A DNA stretch of 64,000 nt from Cryptomeria japonica (Eukaryota; Streptophyta; Pinopsida; Cupressales; Cupressaceae): NCBI RefSeq assembly GCF_030272615.1, contig NC_081414.1, positions 340,298,502 through 340,362,501 of the forward strand, in the 5' to 3' direction. Every line of letters starts with the position of its first letter. Positions within the stretch are counted from its first letter, which is position 1. Below are positions 1 through 11,124 of this stretch, piece by piece. A model generated the notes under the pieces. The model did not search any database. It saw only the letters and a program-made list of their open reading frames with translations, and was not told where the DNA came from. The position numbers and the translations under genes were made by a program.

Positions 1-475
1 TCTATCTCAAAGTACTCTTCCAACTCTCTTATCTAATCAATCGACTCTTTTGGATTTAACATTTAAAAAAAGTTTGGTACTTCCATTTTGTCGCTCTTCA
101 CAATTCTCAAAAGAGATCTCAAAAAATTTCTTCTCCACCATCCTCTAGCTATTTTTCTTCCTTTCCTTGTTCTTCTACTTTATTTTCTTCTTCACTCTAC
201 AAGATCTTGTGCATTTCATGTAGCTAATCTCACCTTGTTTCTTATATCATCTATGATATCATTTCTCAAAATTATTCTAACACCTCCTCTATTTTGGGCA
301 TTCCTCTATGAGGTGGCATCTCTATCTTAATTTCCTTCTACCCTTTCAATTACCAGCTCCAAGCTCTCGCTACTTATGAGCTTCTGCACATCCACTTCAC
401 ACTTCTCCACTCTTCACCCACATGTCCTAGTGTAGACTTTACACCCTCAAAACCTTTGGCTCTGATACCAATTGA
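1..475 (-). mobile_element. 5' leader side of a minus-strand copia-like retroelement, cut by the window edge
   Basis: On the minus strand a TGGTATCAGAGCC box (complement of 458-470) directly follows a possible LTR end with CA at 476-477 in minus reading. This is the usual initiator-Met tRNA primer-binding site of plant copia elements. If so, the 5' LTR runs rightward from about 476 and the coding part lies off the left edge. No gag-like reading frame is visible in 1-456; the short ORF at 88-330 has no recognisable similarity and looks like chance. The right end of the LTR could not be placed. Confidence 0.45.
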
Positions 476-2148
476 TGTAGGAAATAAATACTATGCCTTA
501 CCAGACAAAGTAATTTAGCAGAAAAGAGAACTACAATATTAACAAACACAATATACCCAAATTTTATGCCAAATTGAAAGACCAAATATAGTTTAATTAA
601 GCTATCTCAAAAACTACAAAAATCAAAATCTGCTACAGTCAAATATTCCAAAAAAAAAAATCCCTTGTTCCTCTTGTCTTTGCCTACTTGCAACTAGACT
701 AAACTTCTTTGTTTCACATTTTTTAGCTCTCTTTGCAATAGTACACATTAATAACCAATTTGTTCTTTACTTTAACAATAGCTAGCAATTACTCCACACA
801 ATCTTCTTTTCACCACACAACTCGTGATCTTTTGTAATGTCTCCTTCCTAATTTGTCCTATAATTTTCCCTAAAATCACAATTGCAACAAATTAGGGTTA
901 GGGTTACATCTTACTAAATAAATTTGTCCTCAATAATACAATCCTGAATTTGGATCCTGTAATCCCAAGATGAAAGACATATGCAATATACGTGCATATC
1001 TATTCATCTATCTGTAAAGTTAATCATTTGGGGTTAGTCAAGCTGCATTATATTCATAGAGTATAAACACTCTGGGAGAAAGAGACATGATGGGTCCACC
1101 CAAATCCATTTCTACACCAAGCCTAAGAGTGGATGTCTATTACAACCCTCTTGCTTGCTGAATTGTACTTGCTTTTCCCAACCATGTCTTGTCTCCCTAA
1201 ATACACGTTCCATCTTGTGGAGTTGGGTGGGTGTCGTAAGTGGGTTACTTGGCTCTCTATGTAAGTACCCTCTAGTCTTAGGAGCCATTATGGTCAACTC
1301 TAGAATGACCTACTTAGCCTTTTATCTTCCTACAAGATGGGTTTCATTCATTCAGGCATATTCTATCAAATAATCACACTTAAGCATTATCTATTATGCA
1401 TAAGAAACATGTATATATACCAACAACTATTGTGAGAGTATAGAGTGTTGAGAAGGGAAAATCTAAAAATAATATCAGATTACTTTTTAAAGCATGAAAT
1501 TAAGATTAATTCCTTTGATTTATTTTCTGTTAGATGACTAGAGGTTTGATCAAAAATTCCTTTATTTCCTTTATCAAAATTATTTCTTCTTCGGTGTGAT
1601 TCTGCTTGTGTGTTTTCTTCCTCCCTTCATTCCATATCCTTTTATACTATCCAATTTTATAGAGGAGACACATCTCTTGGAAAAGTGACATCCATTTAAA
1701 GGGTCATGCCTCCTCATTATTGTCTAATTAGATTTTCACTTATTTAAATCAGACATGCACTTCTCATTCCCCTAAGTATCCCCCCCTCAAATGAGGTTCT
1801 CTTCTCCCTTTTATATCTCATGTTTGAGGGAGTCACAAATTTTCATTTCATGTCATTTGACCATTCATTAAATTAATTCAATTTTAATTATTTTCTTTTA
1901 TATTTTAATTTAATTTTTAATTTTTTTTCTTTTTTATTTTAATTTTAATTTAATATTAAATTCTATTTCAAAGTGGGGACATTACATCTTTTGTCTTTTC
2001 TATGCACCTTTCTCTATTTCCCAACTCATGCAAGTCACACCATCCCTCCTCTTTACCCTCACACATTCCTCTTAGTACCTTCCCCATGCATCAGTCCACC
2101 TTCACTATCCCTTCTACACATCCATTCCCTCTTCACATGTTGTCTTTT
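476..2148. other. Gene-free stretch: probable LTR plus AT/pyrimidine-rich flank
   Basis: No credible coding region was found on either strand. The left part begins TGTAGG next to the PBS above, so it is probably a minus-strand LTR of unknown length. Positions 1840-1970 are strongly A/T-rich, with runs of T and TTTAATTT-type words. Positions 1985-2140 are pyrimidine-rich on the plus strand. A short telomere-like TTAGGG doublet near 894-905 is too short to mean anything. Confidence 0.4.
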
Positions 2149-3351
2149 TGTAGCGCCATAAATTGTCACCGATCCAATTTACACCTCATGTTTGTGCTCC
2201 CACTTTAGTGTGTCCTACCTTCATCCCCTCTCTAGGTTTGATTTGACCCCAATCTCTAGCTTTAAGGTCATGAAAACCCATTGGTGGGTCCCATGGTGAG
2301 GTATCCTTCCCCATAGAAACTTATCTTGGTCTTGTTTGTAGAGGGGAATGCCTTGGTCTGAACCATGGTGCCCTAGAATGCCATGGTCCCTCTCAATGGG
2401 GCCCATGGGGTAGGTGTTGTATCTCCTTGTCGAAAATTGATCTCCATGGCTACACATGACTGTTAGAGGTTGTCCTAACCAATAAATTACCTAGGGAGCC
2501 CTATATAAAGATATTTTATCACCCTATTTTCATCTAAACAAGCTAATAAATCTAAGATTTGTGCACTCGTGAAGTATTCATCATCAAGCATTTTCAGAGA
2601 TCTTCAAGGCTGCATATTCATCATTCAAGCACTGTGGAGAAAAATTACATCAATCTTGCGAAATCATGTGTGTGTGTGTGATTAGGGTTTTTCACGTTCA
2701 TGTGTTTTTCATGCCATTACATACAACATTTGTGATTACATTGAAAGAGAATTGCATTGTCATCAACAATTGAATATTTGAGGTATACCTATTCAAAATT
2801 TATTTTAGTATTTGCATTATTTCATTCAAGGTTAATTCCTAAATCAAGGTTTGACTTAGGCAAACCGCTATCCCCAACATATTTCCCTTTTTTTTTGTGT
2901 GCAAAATACAAGTGCAGAGCTGTACTCAGGACGATCGATAGATTTCATAGAGATGAACAAGTTCAACTTTTGATGGTGGAAAATTTAGACCATGCCAAAT
3001 TGATACTACCTTGTCTCAAAAAATGAGGCCGAACTTATGAGAATAGATTCCGAACATCTTATCCTGCCCAGATCTAGGTTGGTGGCTCTGTGGGACATTT
3101 GTAGCTTACTGTTTCCGTTGGATCACTTCAATTATCACCTATTTTTTATTAATTTCATTCAATCCATTTCAACCCCTTGGGAAAGAGGGAGTCAACGCCC
3201 CAACCTAGGTGAATCTAATCAGAATTCTGAGCCCTTCCTTAGTGGGATTGAGGCTAGATCTATTAGATTCATCCCTCTTTCTCCTTGTAATGGTCACTTT
3301 GGGATTGCTTGCGGTTCTATCATTGAAACCCTAATTTCCAAAACCATTACA
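2149..3351 (+). repeat. 5' LTR of the outer element
   Basis: Begins TGTAGC and ends ATTACA. It is similar along its length to 22353-23580, including blocks around the CCAATTTACACCTCATG motif, a CCATGGTCCC block and a CTATATAAAG TATA-like box (2501-2510) that probably marks the LTR promoter. A short TG microsatellite lies near 2668-2680. ORFs inside it are not conserved in the partner LTR and are treated as chance. Confidence 0.65.
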
Positions 3352-3369
3352 TATTGGTGAACTCAACTT
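3352..3369 (+). other. Primer-binding-site candidate of the outer element
   Basis: Directly after the LTR end comes TATTGGTGAACTCAACTT. It is close to TTTGGTGAACCCGACGTG, found at the same position of the Tat-like element (complement of 49002-49019), so both families probably use the same class of tRNA primer. Confidence 0.5.
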
Positions 3370-4002
3370 GTTACACCATTATTTCTATTTTGTGCTCTCA
3401 TATCTCATTTGTATGCATTTTAGTTTTCAAGTTTGCACTCATAGATTATATTTTAATAAAAAAATACATAAATTTAAAGGTTAAATTCATAAAAACCCTA
3501 ATTTATTTTGGTTAATTTGATTTGTGGGTTGCATAATAAATCTAACTTTTGTTTTCAGATTTGATCTTATACATTCATAATGACACTTAATAGATGTGAT
3601 TTGTTTTTCATTTCACATATGACTGTATTGGTTTTTACTTATATTTATCAAAATCATGTGTGGGATAATGGTTTATTTCACTTTACATTGCTTCTTTTCA
3701 TTCATAACACTTTCGGCATATTGCATTTATAGAATTTAAAAAATGTTTCCTATTAATCAATTCAATCTCAAAGCTTTTATCTAATATGCATGTTGTTTTA
3801 TGGTGATTTTTTAAAGAAAATGCATTACATATGTAGACAACATAAAAGATTTTATATATAATGATAATCCTTGAGATGCTAGTGAAAAGCCTACCACTTG
3901 TACCTCTCCTAGGGTATCTCATGTGAATGAAGAAAGAGTCAATACTCCTATCAATTATCTCTCTAAGGGAGATCAAAAATTGAAGAGAAACATGGCACCA
4001 AC
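3370..4002 (+). other. Internal leader of the outer element, no intact gene
   Basis: AT-rich non-coding sequence. Near the right end, 3868-4002 can be read as an open stretch with charged residues (SHVNEERVNTPINYL region). It may be a gag N-terminal remnant, but it is too short to assign. It stops where the family X LTR starts at 4003. Confidence 0.35.
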
Positions 4003-4565
4003 TGTTATTATTTATTAAGTTGTCATTAGTTTTATGTCCAAAGTCATCCTATATACTCTAGTCGGTTAATAATACCGAAATATTTAGTCGGTAAGCACTA
4101 AAGCAGTCAGTTACAGAAGAAAGGAGTCACAAAGTTAAGTATACACCGAGCTGTCTACCGAGTAATGTTCTATGTCTATCGAGCAACAAAGAAGGTATAC
4201 CGAGTAATCTAAACCGAGTAATTTGAACTGAGTAGAAACGTGTTACCAGATTCAATGAACCTGGACACATATGTGGAAACGTGTTACAAGTATCGAGGAA
4301 CAGGGAATCGTTATCACATAGGAAATTGCACTTCAAGATTTTGTATGATTTTGAGGAAGTTTATCCAATGAAATAATTTCTATGCTTATTCATTTGATGA
4401 ATCTTGTTTGTAAGATCGAAGCATGAATAGATCACCGTCCCAGAGATCTATTTATATAGAGTGATTTGAGAATCAAAATGTGAGACATGTGTGATAGAAG
4501 AGTTAAAAGGAAAATCATAAGAGGACACATTAAGTTGTGACTGCTATGACCGACAGAGATATTCA
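4003..4565 (+). repeat. Family X 5' LTR, truncated by insertion
   Basis: Begins TGTTATTATTTA and matches the first about 560 bases of the full LTR at 17680-18871 closely over its whole length. It breaks off after GATATTCA, exactly where the copia LTR at 4566 begins. The missing 3' part of this LTR is not found to the right of the inserted DNA, so the insertion was accompanied or followed by a deletion. Several copies of a TACCGAG-type heptamer lie at 4140-4235. Confidence 0.75.
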
Positions 4566-6057
4566 TGATAACTCAATGATGAACAGATAGTACAAAACTT
4601 GTACTAAGAGGGGGGGTGAATCAGTATAGACAAAAACATAATCCTAAACCGGTTTGTCAGCAGACACTATTCTTAGGAAGACAAATAGTAACACTGGTCT
4701 TGAACAAAGTACAACCGACAAAACCCAAAATAACTAAGACAAGCATAAACCAGTTGACACTTATCTTTTCATACAATCTAATACTTCATTCCATTTCACC
4801 CTAGTGCATGAGCAGGTAATCTATCATCAAAGATATATATATAAACAACTAGATCAACATGATTCACCGCTTGACAGAAAACAACATATCATCACATGAA
4901 AAAGACATCACATATGACACACATATTTTTCACATGGAAAACCAACTGGGAAAAACCACGGTGGGGATGAATACCCACAAGCTTGTTTTTGAAGTCTTTA
5001 GAAGTCTACTCTTTTAAGAGCCTTGTCTGGTTAAAGACTGATACAATAGGTTATGTTAGGAACCGATCCTATTAGGGATCACCCAGTTAAGGGATGGCTA
5101 GAATACCTGGTTAAGGGTTAAACCCTATTAAAGGTTACCTTGTTAGAGGATTTAACTCAATGGTTTTGAGTCACCTTGTTAAAGGATTTACAGTAAGCCA
5201 ATTAAAGCTACCCTGTTAAGGGATTTCTCAACTGTTGAAGTTGTTAGAGATCAATAGGTATTACAATGATCTGGTAACAACACTCAATGCCAATGCAGAT
5301 CTGCTTTAGCTCCTCTTCACCTTTTGCACTTACACTTTGCAAGTATCACTTCTCTTCTGGTCTGGCAACAATAACGTATCTCTTCTCTTGGATACACACA
5401 CACACAACTTTTGCCAACAACCTCAGAAAGAAACACAACATCGACCTTATAGGGAAAACAAATAGGTCAGTAGCATAAACCCTAAACCTGTTAGGTTAAG
5501 GAATTCAAATGGTTTAATCCTGACCATTGAGCATATTGCATTAAATGCAACAATCTTGATCCAATCTCAAGACATTCTCCATTGTTTGTTTTCCACCGAT
5601 TTCATGGTGACTGATAACCCATCACGCGTTATCACTATTTACAAACTTTGCACATTCTTGAGGTAGATGGGAACAATCTCCTTCATGCAAGATCCTTCAC
5701 GTGCACTAAGATGACATGGCAACATGATCTATTCTTCATTACAATGCTAACTCATCACACAAAGTTACCAGTTGAGTCACACAGGCTTGAAGCACTTCAA
5801 CCAAAAACCCTGAAGTTGAGACTACCAACCGGTAGTCATACAAAGCTTCCATGTGCCGGTTCCCTTAACCACATGCCGGTTTACCTTAAACAAACACACC
5901 ACTTCACTTTGGCACAAATGCCAGTTCACAGTGTTATACTGGTTCTCACATATATCGGTTCTTGGTAACATACCGGTTCTCTCCTCTTCAGCATATTGAC
6001 ATCAATGACAATATACAATGTCATCATGTCCACATGGTGGTTCACATAATGCCAACA
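4566..6057 (-). repeat. 3' LTR of minus-strand copia element 1
   Basis: In minus orientation it starts TGTTGGCATTATG after a polypurine tract and ends GAGTTATCA. It shares organisation and many blocks with the solo LTR at 61780-63186: the C-tract near the U5 end, the GTGGGGATGAATACCCAC motif near 4960-4985, and repeated TGTTAAGGGATTT words. The U3 part (5820-5980) holds a cluster of CCGGTT words. Length is about 1.49 kb. Confidence 0.75.
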
Positions 6058-6180
6058 ATCTCCCCCTTTGGCATTGATGGCAATATACAAAGACATCTCT
6101 CCGCTTCTCTTCTTCTGTCTCAATTTCTATAGATATCTTCTCTGCTTCTCTTCTTCTCCCCCTTTGACAACAATGCCAAA
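6058..6180 (-). other. Double polypurine tract of copia element 1
   Basis: Two purine runs occur on the minus strand: CCAAAGGGGGAGAT abutting the LTR (6058-6071) and TTGTCAAAGGGGGAG about 100 bases upstream of it (complement of about 6157-6171). The first is the expected primer for plus-strand DNA synthesis. The second recurs in the other copia-like families of this window. Confidence 0.6.
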
Positions 6181-6301
6181 GTGGAGGCATAGGCTTCCCT
6201 GTTCCATTATGCTGCTCCCCTTGAGGAGTAGCATCCTTCAACACATCAATTCAAAAGACAATTTGACTATGCAATACCTGACTGATGTGGAGCATATACC
6301 T

Positions 6302-7126
6302 TTAGTTTACCTCCTGAAGGGGCAACACCCCTAATTCACCTCTTAAGTACATAAATGTAGCCTTTGGGAGAGACTTGGTGAATATGTTTGCTAACTGCTC
6401 CTTACTGGAGACATGTTCCAGTGCAATCTCTTTGTTCTGAACCTTTTCCCTCCAGAAATGATACTTAAGCTCAAAGTGATTGGTTCTTGAATGTAAAACC
6501 GGATTCTTGGAGATGTTAATTGCACTAGTATTGTCACAAAATATACTTACCAGTTTAGATACAAGAACTTTGAAGCCATTTAATACATGCTTCATCCAAA
6601 TTGTCTGAGTGCAGTTCATGAAAGCTGCAACATACTCTACTTCCACTGTAGACTGAGAGATACAACTCTGCTTCTTACTCATCCATGAGACTAGTCTACC
6701 ACTAAGAAAGAATGCACCATCAGTTGTGCTCTTTCGGTCATCTACATTATCAGCCCAATCAACATCTGTGAATACTTTCAGGTTAAAATCATTATTGTAT
6801 GGATACCATAACCCATAGTCAATAGTTCCCTTTAGATACCTAAGAATCCACTTGACTACAACCAAGTGGGATTTTCTTGGGCTTTTTTGGAACCTTGCAG
6901 TAATGCCAATTGCATGTGCAATATCTGGTCTGCTATGCACTACATAATGCAACTTACCAATCATTGATTGGTATTCCTTCTCATCAACCAATGCTGAGTC
7001 ATCCTCTTTGGATAGTTTACAACTTGTCACCATCGGTGTACCAACTGGTTTGCTATCTTCCATGCCAAAGGTCTTCAACACCTCTTTGACATACTTGGAC
7101 TCAGTGATAAAGATTCCATCTTTCAT
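6302..7126 (-). pseudogene. Copia element 1: RT C-terminal part and RNase H
   Basis: The 274-residue open stretch carries the copia RT/RNase H landmarks in order: a VGTPM block, YQSMIGKLHYVVHSRPDI, RYLKGT, the RNase H region around DVDWADNVDDRKST, the EVEYVAA block, FCDNTSAINISKNP, and the C-terminal KEQLANIFTKSLPK block ending near GELGVLPL. The first RNase H acidic block reads DVDW where the family usually has DADW. It continues the RT ORF at 7130 after stop codons, so it would not be made as part of an intact polyprotein. It ends about 240 bases before the polypurine tract, as in complete copia elements. Confidence 0.85.
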
Positions 7127-7129
7127 CTA

Positions 7130-7756
7130 CTAGATCTGCAATCCAATGAAGAACTTAATCTCCCCTATGAGTGACATCTCAAACTCTTTCTTCATATCAT
7201 CTGCAAACTCATGACTCATCTTGTCATCTCCACCAAAGATAATGTCATCAACAAATACCTCACAAATCAGGATTTGATCACCTTCAGACTTCAAGTAGAT
7301 ATTGCTATCTTCACTTGTTCTCTCAAATCCAATCTTCACAAGATGGGAATGCAGGCGTTCATACCATGCTCTAGGTGCCTTCTTTAGACCATATAAGGCT
7401 TTATGTAGCCTACACACCATGTCACTATCTTCAGATAGGGCAAACCCATCTGGTTTCTCTATATACACTTCCTCTTCAAGTACACCATTTAGGAATGCAT
7501 ATTTTACATCCATTTGATATACTTTGAATCATTTAAAAGCTGCATATGCAAGAAGCATACAAACTCCTTCCAATCTGGCTATAGGAGCAAAGGTTTCTCC
7601 ATAGTCTTCTCCTTCTTCTTGGGCATATCCTTTACACACCAGTCTGGCTTTGTTTCTAATCACTGTGCCATCCTCATTCAACTTATTTCTGAAAACCCAT
7701 TTGGTGCCAATGACATTTTTTATGCTCTGGTCTGGGTACCAAAGACCATGTACCAT
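7130..7756 (-). pseudogene. Copia element 1: reverse transcriptase core
   Basis: Two consecutive open stretches (7529-7756 and 7130-7513), separated by an in-frame stop after LAYAAFK, encode the copia RT fingers and palm: [27 protein letters not shown], the VYQMDVKYAFLNG block with the first catalytic Asp, LHKALYGLKKAPRAWY, and FVDDIIFGG with the catalytic Asp pair. The frame shifts relative to the upstream integrase ORF around 7700 and ends in stops at about 7127-7132. The enzyme would reverse-transcribe the element RNA, but this copy is dead. Confidence 0.85.
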
Positions 7757-8510
7757 TTTTCTCTATCTGGTCAAGTTCCTCTTCCATTGCCTTGATCCAG
7801 TCTTCATCTTTATGTACCTCTTTGAATGATTTAGGCTCAAATTCAGAGATCATAAATGAGTTTTCTCTGACCTTTCTTCTTGTAAGGATTCCTGCATCCT
7901 TATCTCCTATGATCTGCTTAGGATCATAATTTAGCTTGACATACCGAGGAATGGTCTTGATAGATTCCTCTTGCTTTTCTTCTTCATCCTCATCTCCATC
8001 AGTATCAGCATCTACACCTACTGGTGTAGGAACACTATTACTGGTACTCGATTGACTAACAACCAGTTCCCAGAAGGTTACAACAGGTTCATTTACCACT
8101 TGCTCACTGCCGGTTTCCTCAGTTTTCTCAGAGGTTTCATCAACTCTTACATTGATGCTTTCCAAAATTCTCTGAGTCCTATTATTGAAACAATTGAGAG
8201 CTTTGCTCTTGGTGGAATACCCTAGGAATATTCCCTCATCACATTTTGCATCAAATTTGCTTTGGTGTTCGCTACTCTTGATGTAACATTTGCTACCAAA
8301 CAATCTAAAGTAGCTAACCACATGTGTCTTACCAGTCCAATACTCATAGGGATTTTTATCCTTACCTTTCTTGATGAGTACTTGATTCATTGTGTAGACT
8401 GCAGTGCTCACCGCTTCTCTCCATAAGGTGTGGGCTACCTTTCCTTGAATCAACATAGTTCTAGTTGCTTCAACCACAGTCCGGTTATTCCTCTCTGCTA
8501 GGCCATTTTG
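7683..8510 (-). pseudogene. Copia element 1: integrase C-terminal half and linker
   Basis: In minus reading it starts after an in-frame TAG at about 8508-8510. QNGLAERNN follows, the block with the third catalytic acid of the integrase core. Then come the ALWREAV-like LWREAVSTAVY block, FGSKCYI, GIFLGYSTKSKAL, an acidic Glu/Asp-rich linker, and the start of RT ([19 protein letters not shown]). The stop falls just before the catalytic Glu, so integrase is split. A frameshift near 7700 separates this part from the RT core. Confidence 0.8.
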
Positions 8511-9716
8511 CTATGGAGTCCTGGGGGCAGACAGTTGCCTCTTGATGCCATGTTCTTCATAGTACTTGTTGAATTCACCGAAAGTGAATTCCCCTCCTTG
8601 ATCAGTTCTCAGGCACTTGATCGTTTTACCACTTTCCTTCTCCACTAATTCTTTGAAGGCTTTGAAATTTACAAAAGCTTCAAACTTATCTTTCAAGAAT
8701 GTGACCCACATCATTCTTGAGCAACCATCAATGAGAATCATGAAGTACCTATCACCCTGCACACTCCTAGTTTTCATAGGACCACACAAATCAGTATGCA
8801 CAAGATCAAGCAAATTGTCAGCAGTGAAAGATTTACCTTTAAAGGTTGAGGAAGACATTTTCCCCAATTGAAACTCTCTGCACAAGGTATTATCCGGTTT
8901 TCTTAGCACCGAGAACCCTCTAACTATCTTGATCTTACTAGCCTTCACAATGTTATCAAAGTTTACATGGCAGAGTCTCCTATGCCATATCCAGCTATCA
9001 TCAAATTTAGCCATAAGACATGTACTTGTATTTGTATTTAGTTGAAATAGGTTACCTTTGGTCTGCATGCCAGTGGCCACCAATTCACCTTTCTTTCCTT
9101 TGATTCTGCATACTCCATTCTTTAATTCTAGAGTGAGACCACTGTCATTCAGCTGGGCAACACTCAGAAGGTTGTGTCTGAGACCATGAACCCAATACAC
9201 ATTCTCAGCACTACTCTTTCCATTCAGAGAGATGGACCCTCTTCCTTTGACCATACAAGGTGCATCATCACCAAAGTGAACCACACCACCATCATACTCT
9301 TCCAAGGATAGAAACTTGCTCCGGTCACCAGTCATATGGTGAGAACAACCACTGTCAATGATCCACTCATTGGAATTATCAAACCAGGAGACAAGAGCCT
9401 TCTTGTCTGACACATCTTCCTTTACAACAACAAACACAATATCTTCATTTTCTTCATCTTTTGATTCTTCATCTATGACACCTTCATCAACTGCCACAAA
9501 ATAGTTTCTCCGATTTCCTTCTTTGAATTTCTTGAACCTTTCTGGTTTGTCCTTGTTGTCACCATTAGGATAGTTTACAACAATATGTCCTATCCGGTTA
9601 CAAGAAAAGCATTTCAAAGGGAGCTTACCTCTGTATTTGTAGGTTCCTTTAGGAAGTTTCCTAGCAAGAAGAGCTTCAAATACCATCATAATCTCCTCAT
9701 CATCAACATGTACATG
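8511..9716 (-). pseudogene. Copia element 1: gag zinc knuckle, protease and integrase N-terminal half
   Basis: In minus order the frame shows a gag C-terminal part (MMVFEALLARKLPKG), a zinc knuckle CFSCNRIGHIVVNY whose fourth ligand is Tyr instead of Cys, and an acidic stretch. Next is the protease active site WIIDSGCSHHMTGD (intact DSG), then the integrase zinc region (WHRRLCHVN), in which the last Cys is replaced in LCREFQLGK. The first two catalytic Asp of the core follow, in HTDLCGPM and RTDQGGEF. Gag N-terminal sequence is absent: the frame ends around 9716, where a plus-strand element begins. Confidence 0.85.
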
Positions 9717-10716
9717 AAGAATGATGAAGAATGATGAAAATGGAATACAAATCTTAGCCATATTTGTTGATGATATTATATTTTGTGGAAATGACTCTTT
9801 ATGCAAGAACTTTGGAAATCAAATGAGCAAAGAATTTGAGATGTCATTAATCGGTGAGATAAAGTATTTTATAGGTTTATAGATACTGCAAATGAAAGAT
9901 GAGATTTTCATTACCCAATCCAAGTACATAAATGAAATCTTGAAGAAATTTGGAATGGAGGATTCAAAACTAGTAAGTACTCCTATGACTACCAACTGTA
10001 AACTATCAAAGAATGATGAATCTGCATCTATTGATGAGACACTTTACCGATCTATGATTGGAAAGTTGCAATATGTTGTTCATAGTAGGCCAGATATAAA
10101 ACATGCAGTAGGTATTGTTGCAAGATTTTCTGCAGATCCTAAGGAAACACACATGACGACAATCAAAAGAATTTTCAGATACTTAAAGGGCACTGAAGAT
10201 TATGGCTTGGTATATCGGAAAGGAAATTTTTTTGATTTAAAAGTTTATACTGATGCTGATTGGGCAGGCAACATTGATGACAGGAAAAGCACAAGTGGAG
10301 GAGCTTTCTTTTTAGGAGAAAGACTAGTGAGTTGGCTTAGCAAGAAACAAGGATGTGTTTCATAGTCAATAGCAGAAGCTGAATACATTGTTGCAACATT
10401 GAATTGTACCAACATTGCATGGATCAAACAACTATTGGAAGGCATAAATGAGCAAGTTATCAAGCCAGTAACTATATTCTGTGATAACACTAGTGCCATT
10501 AACATTTCAAAGAATCCTGTTATGCACTCTAAGACAACGCACATCTCTATCAAATATCATTATCTTAGAGATGAAGTTCAAGAGAAGAAAGTGGTTTTGG
10601 AGTATGTTAGCACAAAGGAACAAATTGCAGACATCTTCACCAAGCCACTACCAAAGGACACTTTTGAGTATCTCAGAAGTCAGTTAGGGGTCCTACCCCT
10701 ATCTTCCATTCATTGA
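9717..10716 (+). pseudogene. Copia element 3: RT C-terminal half and RNase H on the plus strand
   Basis: From about 9735 the plus strand reads IFVDDIIFCGND (RT catalytic Asp pair), then FEMSLIGEIKYFIG, a TAG at about 9880, and GMEDSKLVSTPMT. It continues with YRSMIGKLQYVVHSRPDI, the RNase H block TDADWAGNIDDRKSTSG, a TAG after KKQGCVS (10363-10365), AEAEYIVA, FCDNTSAINISKNP, and a C-terminus at 10716 (KPLPKDTFEYLRSQLGVLP). It is related to but clearly diverged from element 1. Everything upstream of mid-RT is missing at the head-to-head junction with element 1. Confidence 0.85.
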
Positions 10717-11124
10717 CCAAGTTTGGTGAAAGCATTAATCTGATGACTCTACAGAATATCTTTTAGGAGTTGATGCTGATTTACACACTTTAGGAGGTTT
10801 TCTAAAGGTGTGTAGGAAACAATAAACAGGGAACATGAATTGAAGACAAATGCTCTGATCGAGACTAAATTGATACATAATAGCATGGCATTCACTTCTC
10901 AAAGGAAGAAATTATGTTTTTAGTTCTTTTCTTTTTGGAATTGTTGTCAAAGGGGGAGAATACCTATGACAGGGGAGAAGAGTAGACTATAGATTGGAAA
11001 GAAGATTGAGAAAATAGGAGAAGTCTAATGTATGGGGGAGAGCATTTCAGAATTTCACAGCAATTTGAATCCAAATCAATAAAGTCAAATCAATTGGCTT
11101 TGCCATCAATGCAAAAGGGGGAGA
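10717..11124 (+). other. 3' untranslated part of copia element 3 with two polypurine tracts
   Basis: There is no gene. One purine tract, GTCAAAGGGGGAG, lies near 10946-10958. The second, AAAAGGGGGAGA at about 11112-11123, directly precedes the LTR. The layout is the same as in element 1 and family X. Confidence 0.6.

Noticed and set aside
88-330. 80-codon ORF at the left edge
   Set aside because: Leu/Phe-rich product of pyrimidine-rich DNA, no domain, and it lies in a retroelement leader.
894-907. Telomere-like TTAGGG repeats
   Set aside because: Only about two units, too short to be an interstitial telomere.
2757-3360. Two plus-strand ORFs of 89 and 107 codons
   Set aside because: They lie in an LTR and the partner LTR does not keep the frames.
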